A DNA stretch of 64,000 nt from Argopecten irradians (GCF_041381155.1 NC_091134.1:59117467-59181466), one strand, 5' to 3'. Counted from the first letter of the stretch, positions 28,501-40,890 are shown. Translations and numbers: made by a program. The notes: generated from the letters alone by a model not told the origin.

Positions 28501-30024
28501 TCCGATAATATAATAAACTACATTTACATGAAGTTTTTCTAACAATGAATTGCATCACAGCGGAAACAGAGAGGGTTCGTTTCAAATGAAGTTTCGCGGC
28601 GGGAGATTGTTACACCATTCATAAAGTTTCTTTGGTGTGGTCACAGGTAATCTTCACCCCGTCACGATATTCTGTCGAGAACTGAAAGCCACCCCCACTT
28701 ACAATTGCTAATCCAAATCGAAACGAGCCCTCTCTGTTTCCGCCATGGTGCAATTTAATGGGGGTCTGAGAGAGGAACATACATGTATGTTGAGAAGTTT
28801 AAGATCATGATTCATCTCGTGTATTAATTACAGTAATTAATTATATATTTCAAAGGAAGATAATTCAAAATTATTTCAAATGAAATAACTTATATGTAAT
28901 TTTAAAAGTATACAACGCTAATATTCAATTTTCAGTGTCAGAAGTCTGCCGGAATCGAAGTAGTTCACTAATAGGCACAGTTAAGGTGTAGTATTTCCCT
29001 TTATTTAAATTAGTTTATTATTTGTTATTACTCATTTTAATCAATTAATACTCAATGACTTTGAACTTCTTGTTTGTCTCAATACAGGGAAACGTCACAT
29101 CCTAGTCGAATTTCTGCTGTTTTTGTAGAGAGACGAAATTTTACTAATATTTCTTTTAATACAAACTCATCAAATTATTTGATATGCCACTAATCTAATG
29201 ACTCGTTGGCTGTACTCGTTTGATAAATATTTAATATGACATCGCCAAAGTATCCTCTATATATACAGGAGATTACTAATACGTTTAATTATCTTACAGA
29301 CTGTCTATTCAGCGCGGGTCACCAGGCATGCGCACACAGGTCATATCGATGGTAAGTGATCGCTTTCTTATTGCATTGTATTTTGTAATGACACTTAACA
29401 CATCAAAACTGGAATGTGATATACATTAGGTCAATTGTTGAGCATTTCCATTTATTCTTTCGTGTAAATTTGCATTGTTTACATTGTCAAAACAATGAAT
29501 TGTTTTGCTATCAATCAATAATAAAATGATTTAACCGATTGAGAAGTAGCTTCTGATTAGCTACAGCAGTGTAATTTGAGAAAAATGGGTCCGTAAAAGT
29601 TTTGAAATTTCACGTGATTTTATATACTAAATACGGGATTAACTTAAAAACAATTTCAATATGAAACTCTTACAGGAATAAGTTTGCCAGCAATGAATAT
29701 GCTATCAAGCCAAGAGAAGTGGTATACAGAAATCATTCCAAACACACTTTGTAGTTGACTGCTTTACAGATTGAAAGAAATGAATTTTTCATGATCATAT
29801 TGCTTCTACATTTGATAGAGAATTAATCTCCATTTACAACAATATCCTTCCTTTACAATTATTCAGAAGACTACCAATGGGATATATTCTGTAAGATATG
29901 CCAGGAACACTTAGCGGACGTGACCTTCCTGCCGTGTGGACACCGTGTCTGTTGTGGACGTTGTAGTAGACGTATACGTCAATGTTGTCAGTGTTACTGT
30001 GTCGTCGAAGGAATCGAACCCTAA
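13557..30024 (+). CDS. Membrane-anchored BIR/RING (IAP-like) protein, 9 coding exons
   Basis: Probable membrane-tethered IAP-like E3 ligase. Coding exons: 13557-14251, 14514-14683, 14825-15003, 15299-15833, about 27968-28095, 28431-28452, 28936-28985, 29299-29351 (one border uncertain by a base), 29867-30024. The frame is kept from ATG to TAA (about 662 residues). An acceptor at 13531 precedes a short leader before the ATG. Residues 13-33 are a membrane segment followed by FRRKRDK, suggesting the rest is cytosolic. A BIR spans about 258-330 with zinc ligands C296, C299, H316 and C323 (C-x2-C-x16-H-x6-C). Residues about 375-500 are six 20-residue repeats. AGFF, the end of a BIR N-terminal half, also occurs at 124-127 and before 527, without a zinc half following. 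The RING is C619 to C653 with IAP spacing. The exon at 27968-28095 is the weakest: its acceptor could be 27967 or 27985, both in phase. Apoptosis or immune function is inferred from the family only. Confidence 0.78.
14514..15003 (+). other. Complete BIR domain split over two exons
   Basis: Exon 14514-14683 supplies the N-terminal half ending [11 protein letters not shown], and exon 14825-15003 the zinc half with [21 protein letters not shown] and SFL. The intron splits the codon for the Gly after FFYK (phase 1). Spacing C-x2-C-x16-H-x6-C is exactly that of BIR domains. This is the only full BIR in the window. Confidence 0.92.
15381..15740 (+). repeat. In-frame 60-bp tandem repeat inside exon 4 of the BIR/RING gene
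   Basis: Six near-identical 60-bp units encode 20-residue repeats of the type [19 protein letters not shown]. The differences are few (one SRYY, the first and last unit edges, ASI versus AST), so copies are recent or being homogenised. The unit keeps the frame. Ser/Thr/Tyr richness would suit phosphorylation, but this is inference. Confidence 0.92.
15834..18380. other. Intron of the BIR/RING gene; no exon seen
   Basis: I looked here for a second BIR zinc-half exon (CFFC...EHARWFP) that would complete the half-BIR ending at 15833 and saw none. The sequence is AT-rich without a recognised repeat. Confidence 0.45.
18400..20090 (-). mobile_element. Degenerate LINE (non-LTR reverse transcriptase remnant)
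   Basis: The minus strand carries scattered reverse-transcriptase signatures in the right order: a PGP block near 19710, a WFENYLL-like block near 19170, a VTPGIGP block near 19070 (matching the usual V-P-Q-G-S-x-L-G-P), and a C-terminal stretch at 18806-18468 with [17 protein letters not shown]. Many stops and frame changes show it is dead. It lies antisense in the 12 kb intron of the BIR/RING gene. It looks CR1/jockey-like. Confidence 0.65.
20100..21751. other. Intron sequence, nothing recognised
   Basis: AT-rich, low-complexity stretches and no exon, repeat family or RNA gene that I can support. Confidence 0.4.
21752..27691. repeat. 30-bp minisatellite, about 197 units
   Basis: The unit is 30 bp (TGTGTATAATACATTCGACT then TCACACCTTC or TCACACCTTG). 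One position is C in about half of the units and G in the rest; other differences are rare inside the array. The left edge (21752-22560) is much more diverged. Rare variants mark higher-order repeats: GTCTGTATAAT at about 25738 and 26008, and a unit lacking 'ac' (ATAATAATTCG) at about 25627, 25897 and 26827. A block of about 270 bp is therefore duplicated. Since 30 is a multiple of 3, long open frames exist on both strands, but they are artefacts. The array sits in the last large intron of the BIR/RING gene, about 280 bp before the exon at 27968. Confidence 0.97.
28548..28755. mobile_element. MITE with about 36-bp terminal inverted repeats
   Basis: The left end AATTGCATCACAGCGGAAAC and its continuation AGAGAGGGTTCGTTTC are mirrored at the right end by GAAACGAGCCCTCTCTGTTT and CCGCCATGGTGCAATT. 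Only a few mismatches occur. It is about 208 bp with no coding capacity and lies in the intron between exons 28431-28452 and 28936-28985. Confidence 0.75.
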
Positions 30025-30810
30025 ACGACGGGCTCAAGGACATACCTTATTTGTGACAACGTCTTGCTTCAATCCACTTTTTACATATGCTTTAATACTA
30101 ACTAAAACGTAGCTCACGGTTTTGCATATGAAAAGAACCAAACATTCCCTGAATTACGCTTATTAAGTAATGATTGCTTAGAACTACATTTCGTGATGGC
30201 TATGCAATATTTATATCATGTTCAATTCTAACTTTTTTATTGTTTGTGCGTCATCTATTGTAAAAAGAAAGGAAAACTATTACGTGAAAGTGAAGTTAGA
30301 ACACGGGCCTATCTGTAAATAATAATGACTGGTATATTCAGGTGTTACACCAACAGACGATACAGGCGACGGATTAATGCATATCTGCTCGTGATGACTT
30401 AGTTTCATCTTTTCATTTGGTTGTAAAATAGCTTTATTTGTTTTAGTTGAACATCGACATTAACATTACTAGATGATAAATGACACAATCTAATGAACTA
30501 TTGCCATTGATGTGATAACAATATTGTAATAACCTACAGAAACATCATATTTTTATTCGTCGATTTATTATGTGCCGTACTTTTATATTCAATATTGTTT
30601 TTTTTATATTAGTATTATAATTTGTGATACACCTGTGTGTGAATAAAAAATAAAACTGCCCTACGTTTCATAATTATTTCTTTAATTTACAATCATTTAT
30701 AAAATATTTCACATCGTAACGCATTGTTTATTTACTCTGTGATACACGTACAATGCCTTTCATTTTGATGAATATTGCATATGTTTTATTCTAGCTTTAT
30801 TTGTCACATT
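28930..30810 (+). repeat. Plus-strand arm of an inverted segmental duplication
   Basis: Exons and introns of the 3' end of the BIR/RING gene match the reverse complement of about 58530-61885. Besides three exons, the 3' flank matches through 'atatttcacatcgtaacg' (about 30705-30722) and on to about 30810. The two arms are about 28 kb apart and point towards each other. Confidence 0.85.
30642..30654 (+). promoter_or_regulatory. Probable polyadenylation signal of the BIR/RING gene
   Basis: Two overlapping AATAAA hexamers (GAATAAAAAATAAAAC) lie about 620 bp after the stop. In the inverted copy (near 58685) the matching place reads ACATAAAAC, without AATAAA. Confidence 0.45.
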
Positions 30811-32080
30811 CCAATTAAATGTATAACCGCTTTATAATTTGACAGAATAGTAGATGACATGAAAAAGTACTAGCTCTTTGGTTGGCCTATTTCAGAAGTT
30901 GGACAATTCTACTTCTAACTTGACTTGGAACTCAATCTACGACATGTGGTATCATATTTCATACATTTGTCATAGTGGAAGATAAAGATGGCATAAAAAG
31001 CTAGAACACCGGTATGTCTTTAATTCATTCATTTAAGTTCATAATAACCGATAATTTTCACAGATTACAATTTTGCGATTTCGACTTTAGATGAGAGTAT
31101 TTTTTTATCTTAATATTTCGCGTTCTGAATTTAAGATCACAACGAAGTCTCGCGAAATCCAATCTAATTAAAATAAGACATGTAATTCCACTTCATTACG
31201 ATGCTCTGCGATGCACTCAAATACAAGGATTGGAGCGTATCATGGAGCATCGTATTGGAGTGAAATTACAAGTCTAATTTTAATTAGATTGCGCAAAATC
31301 CAGAAAATATCATCTCCTGATAATATAACCGGCACAAAAAGGTTATTTTTTGTACAACGAATGTGTTTTTTCTCCAAAACTACCTGGTATACACTAGCAC
31401 TTTGATGAACCATCAATAAACTCATTCCTCGATTGAATTAATATGTATTAACACTAGACTCTGGCTTGTGTCAATTGATTTTAAACATATTTTTATGTCG
31501 TAAATTATAGACAACAGGGATTGGACACAAGGTTTGCCAACTTACCTAGTAACGTCCTCTCCTGAATACATAATATGAATATATACATAATGGACAGCAA
31601 TGAAGACAATACATATATATAATATGAATCAAAATTTAATATTTTAACAATGAAGGAGAAAAGGGAAAGATGGAGGAGTATAGGAGAGGAGAATAGTTAT
31701 TTATTAACTTATAATTATTTGTAAAAGTGATAATTGTGTACATAGTTATCTGACATGCTGGGAAACACCGATCGGTTACTTCCTTAAAACGTTGTCCATT
31801 ATACAGATTCCATAGAAAACAATGCACGGGAGATCCACACGAAGCCATTCCTTGCCTTGAAAATACAACTGATTTATACTGTTGACATACGTATAACATG
31901 TAATCTATTAATTAACTAAGATACGGGGTAGATATAGGAAATGGGGTAAGATGCTCATAATGTCAAAACCTGCCAGTACTATCAATATAAATTTGGACTG
32001 CCTTTGCAATATTAAGGTTAGCATCTTTTTTTAAATCTGCATCTCCTCTTAGTAATGTATCTAATGTGATGTCAACGGGG
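30811..32080. other. No gene seen
   Basis: AT-rich intergenic sequence with only short open frames; no recognisable domain or repeat. Confidence 0.4.
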
Positions 32081-32082
32081 TA

Positions 32083-32470
32083 CTAATGGAGATCGTTTAA
32101 TAATGTCTGTCGTATAATGTGATATTTTGGGCATATAAGGAAAAAGTCATAAGAGTCTTCGCACGTGAATCCACATTCACAGCGTGCTGAAGGAAAAAGA
32201 TTGGATCTGAAAAGATCGTAATTTAAAGTACTTGCTCTATTTCTTAATCTACAATGAAGAACATTAAACTGTCTAGTACCAAAATTTAGAAAACACAAAT
32301 CGGTTTCTGGAGGGAAAGATTTACTTAAATTTGATATGAAGGTATTTAAAGTTGGAGAATTTCTAATAGATATATCTAAATTATTCCAAAGAGAAGAAAA
32401 TGAAGGAAAGAAGGAGTTTACTGTGCGTTGGAGTCTATAACGATGTTGCCTCACGTCCTGGAAATTTCTT
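32083..32470 (-). mobile_element. LINE fragment, C-terminal reverse transcriptase region
   Basis: The minus-strand frame reads SSLWNNLDISIRNSPTLNTF, then HCRLRNRASTLNYDLFRSNL and CECG...DSYDFFLICPKY. The 'WN.L...IRN..T...F', 'H.RLRN....L..DL' and 'CECG...ED..HF...C..Y' order is the well-known C-terminal end of an abundant mollusc LINE group. Only the tail remains (5' truncated). It is a different family from the tail at 11490-11830. Confidence 0.75.
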
Positions 32471-33480
32471 AAGCCATAGTTTGTCAGGACACCGATGTTT
32501 TCTGGTAAGATATCACATATTGACTTGTGTCAATAAGAATATATACACATTTATTAACGAAACACAATCTGGAATATCTGTGATTTTTGTGATAGTAACA
32601 TAGTGACATAGATATATACATGTGCAATGTATATTTATAATATCCTTCGTTTATACTGTATGATCAACTGTTTTGATTTTCTTCTCAGAACCACCTATTT
32701 ATAGTTTTTCCGAGAATCACGATACCTTGTTTATCATTTAAGTCAGTCGTAAGCAAAAATAGGTCAGTACAAAATGGTGTATGGTTAGTATTACAAATTA
32801 CAACCTACATTATCGTTCTCAGATATATTTATACTATGTGCGCTGTGGTATTTACAAGGCGAAATTCATTTTAAAATTCATAATAATAATATTAGTGTTT
32901 CATTTATTATAAAAATGGGTAAAGCTGAAAAACAACTTTTATTATCAGTGTAAATGATTCGCGAAATATTGCGAGATTCAACGAGATTTTGAGCAACGTC
33001 CGGATGTTATAGCGGACTTCCGGGAATTGGAACACATAAAACATTATATCAGCTGTCTTGTTTTGACTAGGAATAAAATACAGGTACCAAGGACGTTATC
33101 TAAAGAAAGTTATGGACACAATTCACAGGTTTGTAACTACTTCCTATGTGTACACTCTTGCTTTCGCGCACGCCAAAAACACGACCAGTTTGCTTTACAT
33201 ACATGTATAATTATTCGTCGTCAGTCTTTTGCCTGCTGTCAATATATATAATCGCAAGCCCCATTCGATAATGACTAATCGGTTGAAATTAAGTCAATAT
33301 ACTTCATATATAAGAATAAGTTTGCCAAAGACCAAGGGCGACCTAGTTTAATATCCGTACGGTTTCTTTTCAGTAGTAGGCGGAACTTAGTCTCTGTTAT
33401 TGGCAACGCGTAGTATAGTATATCAATATAAACAAAGCGTACTTACTATTCTGTTTATTAATTTAATCCATGAAAACTGG
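32471..33480. other. No gene seen
   Basis: Nothing recognisable; AT-rich, possibly old repeat debris. Confidence 0.35.
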
Positions 33481-34900
33481 TTTACTATATCAAGTAAGTC
33501 ATTGACAAGTCAAGCACAATTCTCGTCATTCTGTTCCAAATGCTTGATCTGTACTTGTAGCTTAAAGCTGTGTATACTTTTTTTTTCCTTTTGTGGAGCT
33601 CCAAGGATTTGGAATATTGTGACGTTCAGATCACGTTTTATATTGTTTGGTACTGAAATTTGCTTGTCATGAAAGATTGTTTATCACATTATTGAAACTT
33701 TCAACGTAAAATGTGTCACGTGCAAGGGCATAATCCTGGTGAGACTTATATAAAACTGAATTTGTGATGACCCTAAACAGAAGTTGTGTAGCAATTTTGT
33801 CTGAAAGAACTTGTCTGGATTGTTCATAATTTTTGTCTGTTCTACATCTGCTTTCGTTATGACATTAGGCGTGGTTTCCTTTGTAATGTTGAATAATGTT
33901 CAACAGGTTTCGTTTAAGCAGATCAATATCTCCATTGCATGTTTTCATGCACCAAAATGCATGTGTTGAATTGAAGAAGTGGTAATCATGTTTTCGTTTC
34001 CTAATCGGCTGGACCTGTTGAAGCGATACGCAATGCTTTCTTCAAATTTTTGGTTGCATGCCAGCTGTTCTATTGGTTTGTTGAATACCCTGACTCTCTA
34101 ACAAATTTGTTTATTGCCAGGTTTCTGTCATGTGTGTGAATGTTTATTGAGATTGATTTCTCATCCATTTCTTCATAAAACTTTTCAGTCCCGAATTTTT
34201 CATGTCGTTAGGAAACTGGATCGCCTGCCTTTGTGCCATGAATATAAAACTGTATGTGAATTTTGTTCGTTGACAACAACACTAGTATCCTTGGCATTCT
34301 TTCTAGCATCAATCATAAAATCAATGCCATCTACTAATTCTTCGTAACTTGCCACTTCCTCTAATACTGCTGCTTAAGTGCTGTCCTCATACTCTTCTCT
34401 GATTGCTGCAGAATGTCCTTTACAATGCATCCAATTCCTGCTCCATTTGAAAACCTGGTGTAATGAACTGAAAGCATTTCCACTACATACCATTCCATGA
34501 TGTAATTCACCAAGTATCTGTTGTTGGGATGATATGGTGAACCACAGAATGGAGTGATGCTTGTCTTTATTACAATTCGATCAGACTACAGCTGCATGAC
34601 CTTTCATTGTAATGTTCTTGACATGGACATCTCCTTGGTGTATCATAGGATGGTTTGTGTAACTTCACACAATTTGTCTAAAGACGCATGTGGAACTCTT
34701 TCCTGGTTTTGACTGCCCTTATGTCCCCGGAGAAAATAGTACAATACTTCAGTCATGATGTCGACATTGTTCACAGGATAACCTGCCTTTTTAGATATCA
34801 AGTTTCCTACTTCATGCTTTTTTGAATAGCCCTTTTCTTTGTTTCATTTCCCAGTATGACTATTGTATATTTTCAGTAAGGTTTATAAATGAGACGATGT
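33481..34900 (-). other. Unidentified degenerate coding-like remnant
   Basis: The minus strand gives stretches with protein-like composition, for example LGELHHGMVCSGNAFSSLHQ and ASYEELVDGIDFMIDARKNA, interrupted repeatedly. I do not recognise the family. It is most likely an old mobile element or processed copy of a host gene. The plus-strand open frames here are shadows. Confidence 0.3.
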
Positions 34901-35384
34901 TGCTCTTCAGTTTAGTATAAATGACTGTGAATATGTTACATCACTAGGAAATCCTTACACTTGCTCTGAGGCCAGAGGTTCTAGTCAGGAAACATTTATG
35001 TATTGATTGAGGATAATTTTCCTTATTGAAAAAAGACATAACAAAATACACATCAAATAGATAAAAAATAGTTTTGTATCAGATTTACTGCTGTAATTTA
35101 CAGACTGAAGCATATAAAATTTTATAAATAATATCAAATATAGTGTTGGTTTTTCAAGTTGTATTTAATACCCTTCAGCATTCCCCTGAAACATTACAAA
35201 AAAATCGAGGGTGAGATGGTGGTATTATCCAGATTCCATAAGATATGGGCTAAATGTACTTAGAATATTGTACAGGGAGAGGTAACAAGGAAGTTGTTAT
35301 AGTTGCAATTAGTGGAGCAACAAATATCTATGATTTATACTAACCATAATTTTAGCCCTGCAAATTGCATTTCGTCCGTCCGTC

Positions 35385-35695
35385 CGTAAATAATTCTTAT
35401 TATTGCCTTTTCTAAAAAAAGAATCAGCTTCCCCATGGTGGCTATTTTTGTATATTGCTTTTTGAAACCGATCGGATAACAAGATGCTCGACAGGTAACA
35501 TCTTTGATCATGACAACTGAAGTTTGCTATCGCTATTTTTCATGAACTGGATGGGTACTTTTCAAATTTGATTTTTTTCATGTGTTTCAAATAATTCAAA
35601 GAATGGGGGAAAAGAGGGAAATCAGGAAAACATCCTTAAACTGACATAAATAACTTTATGGTGTGCGCCAATATCCCTTTGGGAACTGATTAAAT
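35385..35695. mobile_element. Short relative of the CCGTCC element
   Basis: It shares with 4973-6014 the CGTCCGTCCGTCCG run, the 'ttgcttttt(g)aaaccgatcgg..aacaagatg' block and the end 'gcgccaatatccctttggga'. It is shorter and more diverged. It lies about 160 bp upstream of the leader exon of the gene at 35853, so it may be near that promoter or in its first intron. Confidence 0.5.
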
Positions 35696-36709
35696 TGAAA
35701 TGAGACAGAATATATGTTAGGACACGTTCACCTAATTTATGATTATAAACCTATGGTGATTAATTTTCTTAAATCAGGTCCATTATAATCCTTTGTTTTA
35801 TGTTATTTATATTTATCTAATTTACTGTTATCTTTCCTTACATATTTTGCAGATTAACGGTTACACTAGTACTGATGACAGGAGAGTATTGACATACCAA
35901 GTGTTCAACACCAAGATATGGCTCGTGTATTGATGACAGGCGATCTCCATGTGACCTTAATATTAGTATTTACCGTAGCTTTTACATTTTATGGCTTAAT
36001 TCTGCTATATATTTTCCTAAAGAAAAGCAAACGTGAGGATTGGAAATTAACATTAGAAGAGGAATCGGGTACAACACGTGACGACGTGGATATATGCACA
36101 GATATCAAGGCGGTATGTCCTCAGCTAACAAAACAACAGGTTCTTAAATGCTTAAATGAAAACAAAGTACTTCCATTAAGAAAGTCCCACGAGGACAACT
36201 ACAAGAACTATAAGGATAAAGATTATTGTAAAAATATACTGCTGAACAGGACGTTTATTGCCCCCGTACCTGATCGTCATCTCTTAAATCATGTGTGTCC
36301 GGTGTCTTACGACGCAGCTAACGGATCAGAAGAGAAGGTAGTCGGGGTTCAGAGCCCAAATCCATCGTCAGAGGTGAATTATCCACTGTGTCTACCAATG
36401 CACCGAACGCACAGCACGAAATTAAACACATATATGAAAATGCTGATCGCGTAGATAGGCAGAGGTATGGAAGTGATAATCACATAGATGAAAACACCGG
36501 ACTCATTGTTTCACAGAGAAAGGAATGCGCCGGTACTTCTGAATCTAATATCACTGGTCGCAACTCCATAGATGGAAATATGGGGCACTTAAATACATCG
36601 GGAGAGGAGTGCACTCACTCCGTAGATGACAAAACGTTTCCGCTGACAATACCGGAGGTGGAAAACGATATATCCACAATTAAAACCAATGGGCATGTGA
36701 ATAGAAAAA

Positions 36710-39700
36710 GAGTGGGTACAGTGAAAGAGGAGTACGATAAATCCGAAGATCTAAACACTGGTAATGTGGGTACAGTGAAAGAACATTTCGATAAATCCGA
36801 AGATCAAGACACTGGTCACGTGGGTACAGTGAAAGAGGAGTACGATAAATCCGAAGATCAAGACACTGGTCACGTGGGTACAGTGAAAGAGGAGTACGAT
36901 AAATCCGAAGATCTAAACACTGGTAATGTGGGTACAGTGAAAGAGGAGTACGATAAATCCGAAGATCTAAACACTGGTAATGTGGGTGCAGTGAAAGAAC
37001 ATTTCGATAAATCCGACGACCAAGACACTGGTCACGTGGGTAAAGTGAAAGAGGAGTACAATAAATCCGAAGATCAAGACACTGGTCGTGCGGGTACGGT
37101 GTGAAAGAGGAGTACGATAAATCGGATGATGAAGACACTGGTCACATGGGTACAAAGAAAGAGGAGGGCAATAAATTCGAAGATCAAGACACTCGCCACG
37201 TCGTTACAAAGACAGAGGAGTACGATAAATCCGAAAAGCAAGACACTGGTCACGTGGTTACAAAGAAAAAGGAGTACGATAAATCCGAAGATCAAAACTC
37301 TGGTCATGTAGGTACAGTGAAAGAGGAGAACGATAAATCTGATGATGAAGACACTGGTCACGTGGGTACAGTGAAAGAGGAGTACGATAAATCTGAAGAT
37401 CATGACACCGGTCATGTAGGAAAAGTGAAAGAGGAGTACGATAAATCTGATGGTGAAGACACTGGTCACGTGGGTACAAAGAAAGAAGAGGACAATAAAT
37501 TCGAAGATCAAGACACTCGCCACGTCGTTACAAAGACAGAGGAGTACGATAAATCCGAAAAGCAAGACACTGGTCACGTGGTTACAAAGAAAAAGGAGTA
37601 CGATAAATCCGAAGATCAAAACTCTGGTCATGTAGGTACAGTGAAAGAGGAGAACGATAAATCTGATGATGAAGACACTGGTCACGTGGATACAGTGAAA
37701 GAGGAGTACGATAAATCTGAAGATCATGACACCGGTCATGTAGGAAAAGTGAAAGAGGAGTACGATAAATCTGATGGTGAAGACACTGGTCACGTGGGTA
37801 CAAAGAAAGAAGAGGACAATAAATTCGAAGATCAAGACACTCGCCACGTGGTTACAAAGACAGAGGAGTACGATAAATCCGAAAAGCAAGACACTGGTCA
37901 CGTGGTTACAAAGAAAAAGGAGTACGATAAATCCGAAGATCAAAACTCTGGTCAAGTAGGTACAGTGAAAGAGGAGAACGATAAATCTGATGATGAAGAC
38001 ACTGGTCACGTGGGTACAGTGAAAGAGGAGTACGATAAATCTAAAGATCATGACACCGGTCATGTAGGAAAAGTGAAAGAGGAGTACGATAAATTCGAAG
38101 ATCAAGACACTGGTCACGTGGTTACAAAGAAAGAGGAGTACGAGAAATCAAAAGATAATGACACCAGTCACGTGGGTACAGTCAAAGAGGAGTACGATAA
38201 ATATGAAAATCAAGACATCGGTCAGGTGGGAAAAGTGAAAGAGGAATACGATAAATCTGAAGATCAAGACACTGGTCACGTGGTTACAAAGAAAGAGGAG
38301 TACGATAAATCCGAAGATCAAAACACTGGTCATGTCGGTACAGTGAAAGAGGAGAACGATAAATCCGAAGACCAAGACACTGGTCACGTGGGTACAGTGA
38401 AAGTGGAGTACGATAAATCCGAAGATCAAGACACTGGTCACGTTGGTACTGTGAAAGAGGAGTACGATGAATCCGAAGATCAAAACACTGGTCATGTCGG
38501 TACAGTGAAAGAGGAGTACGCTAAATCCGAAGATCAAGACACTGGTCACGTGGTTACAAAGAAAGAGGAGTACGATAAATCAAAAGATCATGACACCAGT
38601 CACGTGGGTACAGTCAAAGAGGAGTACGATAAATATGAAAATCAAGACATCGGTCAGGTGGGAAAAGTGAAAGAGGAATACGATAAATCTGAAGATCAAG
38701 ACACTGGTCACGTGGTTACAAAGAAAGAGGAGTACGATAAATCCGAAGATCAAGACACTGGTCACGTGGGTACAGTGAAAGAGGAATACGATAAATCCGA
38801 AGATAAAGACACTGGTCACGTGGGTACAGTGAAAGAGGAATACGATAAATCCGAAGATCAAGACACTGGTCACGTGGGTACAGTGAAAGAGGAATACGAT
38901 AAATCCGAAGTTCAAAACACTGGTCATGTCGGTACAGTGAAAGAGGAGTACGATAAATCCGAAGATCAAGACACTGGTCACGTTGGTACTGTGAAAGAGG
39001 AGTACGATAAATCCGAAGATCAAAACACTGGTCATGTCGGTACAGTGAAAGAGGAGTACGATAAATCCGAAGATCAAGACACTGGTCACGTTGGTACTGT
39101 GAAAGAGGAGTACGATAAATCAAAAGATCATGACACCAGTCACGTGGGTACAGTCAAAGAGGAGTACGATAAATATGAAAATCAAGACATCGGTCAGGTG
39201 GGAAAAGTGAAAGAGGAATACGATAAATCTGAAGATCAAGACACTGGTCACGTGGTTACAAAGAAAGAGGAGTACGATAAATCCGAAGATCAAAACACTG
39301 GTCATGTCGGTACAGTGAAAAAGGAGTACGATAAATCCGAAGATCAAGACACTGGTCACGTGGGTACAGTGAAAGAGGAATACGATAAATCCGAAGTTCA
39401 AAACACTGGTCATGTCGGTACAGTGAAAGAGGAGTACGATAAATCCGATGATCAAGACACTGGTCACGTGGGTACTGTGAAAGTGGAGTACGATAAATCC
39501 GAAGATCAAAACACTGGTCATGTCGGTACAGTGAAAGAGGAGTACGATAAATCTGAAGATCAAGACACTGGTCACGTGGTTACAAAGAAAGAGGAGTACG
39601 ATAAATCAAAAGATCATGACACCAGTCACGTGGGTACAGTCAAAGAGGAGTACGATAAATATGAAAATCAAGACATCGGTCAGGTGGGAAAAGTGAAAGA

Positions 39701-40000
39701 GGAATACGATAAATCTGAAGATCAAGACACTGGTCACGTGGTTACAAAGAAAGAGGAGTACGATAAATCAAAAGATCATGACACCAGTCACGTGGGTACA
39801 GTCAAAGAGGAGTACGATAAATATGAAAATCAAGACATCGGTCAGGTGGGAAAAGTGAAAGAGAAATACGATAAATCTGAAGATCAAGACACTGGTCATT
39901 TGGATACAGTCAAAGAGGAGTACGATAAATCCGAAGATCAAAACACTGGTCACGTGGGTACACTAAAAGAGGAGTACGATAAATCTGTAGTCATTGGTGA
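36710..40000 (+). repeat. 54-bp coding tandem repeat, about 60 units, with higher-order structure
   Basis: Each 54-bp unit encodes 18 residues rich in Lys, Glu and Asp. Variants (TVKEEYDKSEDQ, TKKEEDNKFEDQ, KVKEEYDKYENQ and others) are ordered: a six-unit block of 324 bp recurs at about 37126, 37450 and 37774. A block starting with DHDTSHVGTVKEEYDKYENQ recurs near 38148, 38580, 39120, 39600 and 39770, at multiples of 54 bp. The frame is held throughout except for the 2-bp gain at about 37100. The plus-strand frame is the real one; minus-strand open frames are shadows. Confidence 0.95.
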
Positions 40001-40890
40001 CGCGGATATACAGAAAGATGATCGACGTTATCACGTGCATGAAAATGAAAGCATGGTGGAGTTGGATACACACAAAGAAGAGTTTAAAACTGTCGTTAAT
40101 AAACAGTACGAACAAGACGTGCGTACACATCAGACTATAGATGTGAACAGTTCAACATTGGAGAAAAGATCGGCTGAGGCAAGAAGGTCCAAATGTCTCA
40201 TACTTAGCGCCGAGAAACTCTCCCCTCCCTGCAGCCTCTGGAACACATGAAGAGGAAACGTTAGTCGTACGAACTGGAATCAGTATATCGAAAAGAAATT
40301 TGCCATCGGAACATCAGCCAGAATATGAAGACTCGTACGTATCCATTAATCAATAAAATTAGAAAATAAAAGAACTAAAGTAATTAATGCTAATAATTTG
40401 AAGTCATTCCGTGAGGTGTGAGCTCATATTTATTGGTCCTTTCTGTCTGTGTAGTACCTATTTTAAAGAATTAATTGATAATCCCAAATCTATTTTATTT
40501 CAAATGTAAAACTGGAAATGAAAGTTGATAAACAATTTAGAATTACTCAGAATCTCTAATAATTCCTTTTGCATATTTTTCAGGAAAGACTTACCACATC
40601 ATCTGGACATTGATGTGAACTATGGGGATGAAACCGACAGGTAATAGAGACAAATATGGTTAATGCATTATTCTGTACACTATGATATACGTACATATAC
40701 ATTTAGGTAAAAGAGTTATTCAGATTGACTTAAAAATTTTCGACACTCAAGAAAATTATTGATTCCGTTTGTATTAAGATTTATATATAATGTATCAATA
40801 TAAAACAAGTATGTAGGAATTCGCAATTTATCTGAATTAGCAGAGTAATTAGATTTTTATATGGGTATGTATTTGAGATATTTGAGTTTT

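Noticed and set aside
37074-39953. Minus-strand hydrophobic frames rich in FIVLLFHCTHVTS
   Set aside because: They are shadows of the plus-strand acidic 54-bp repeat.
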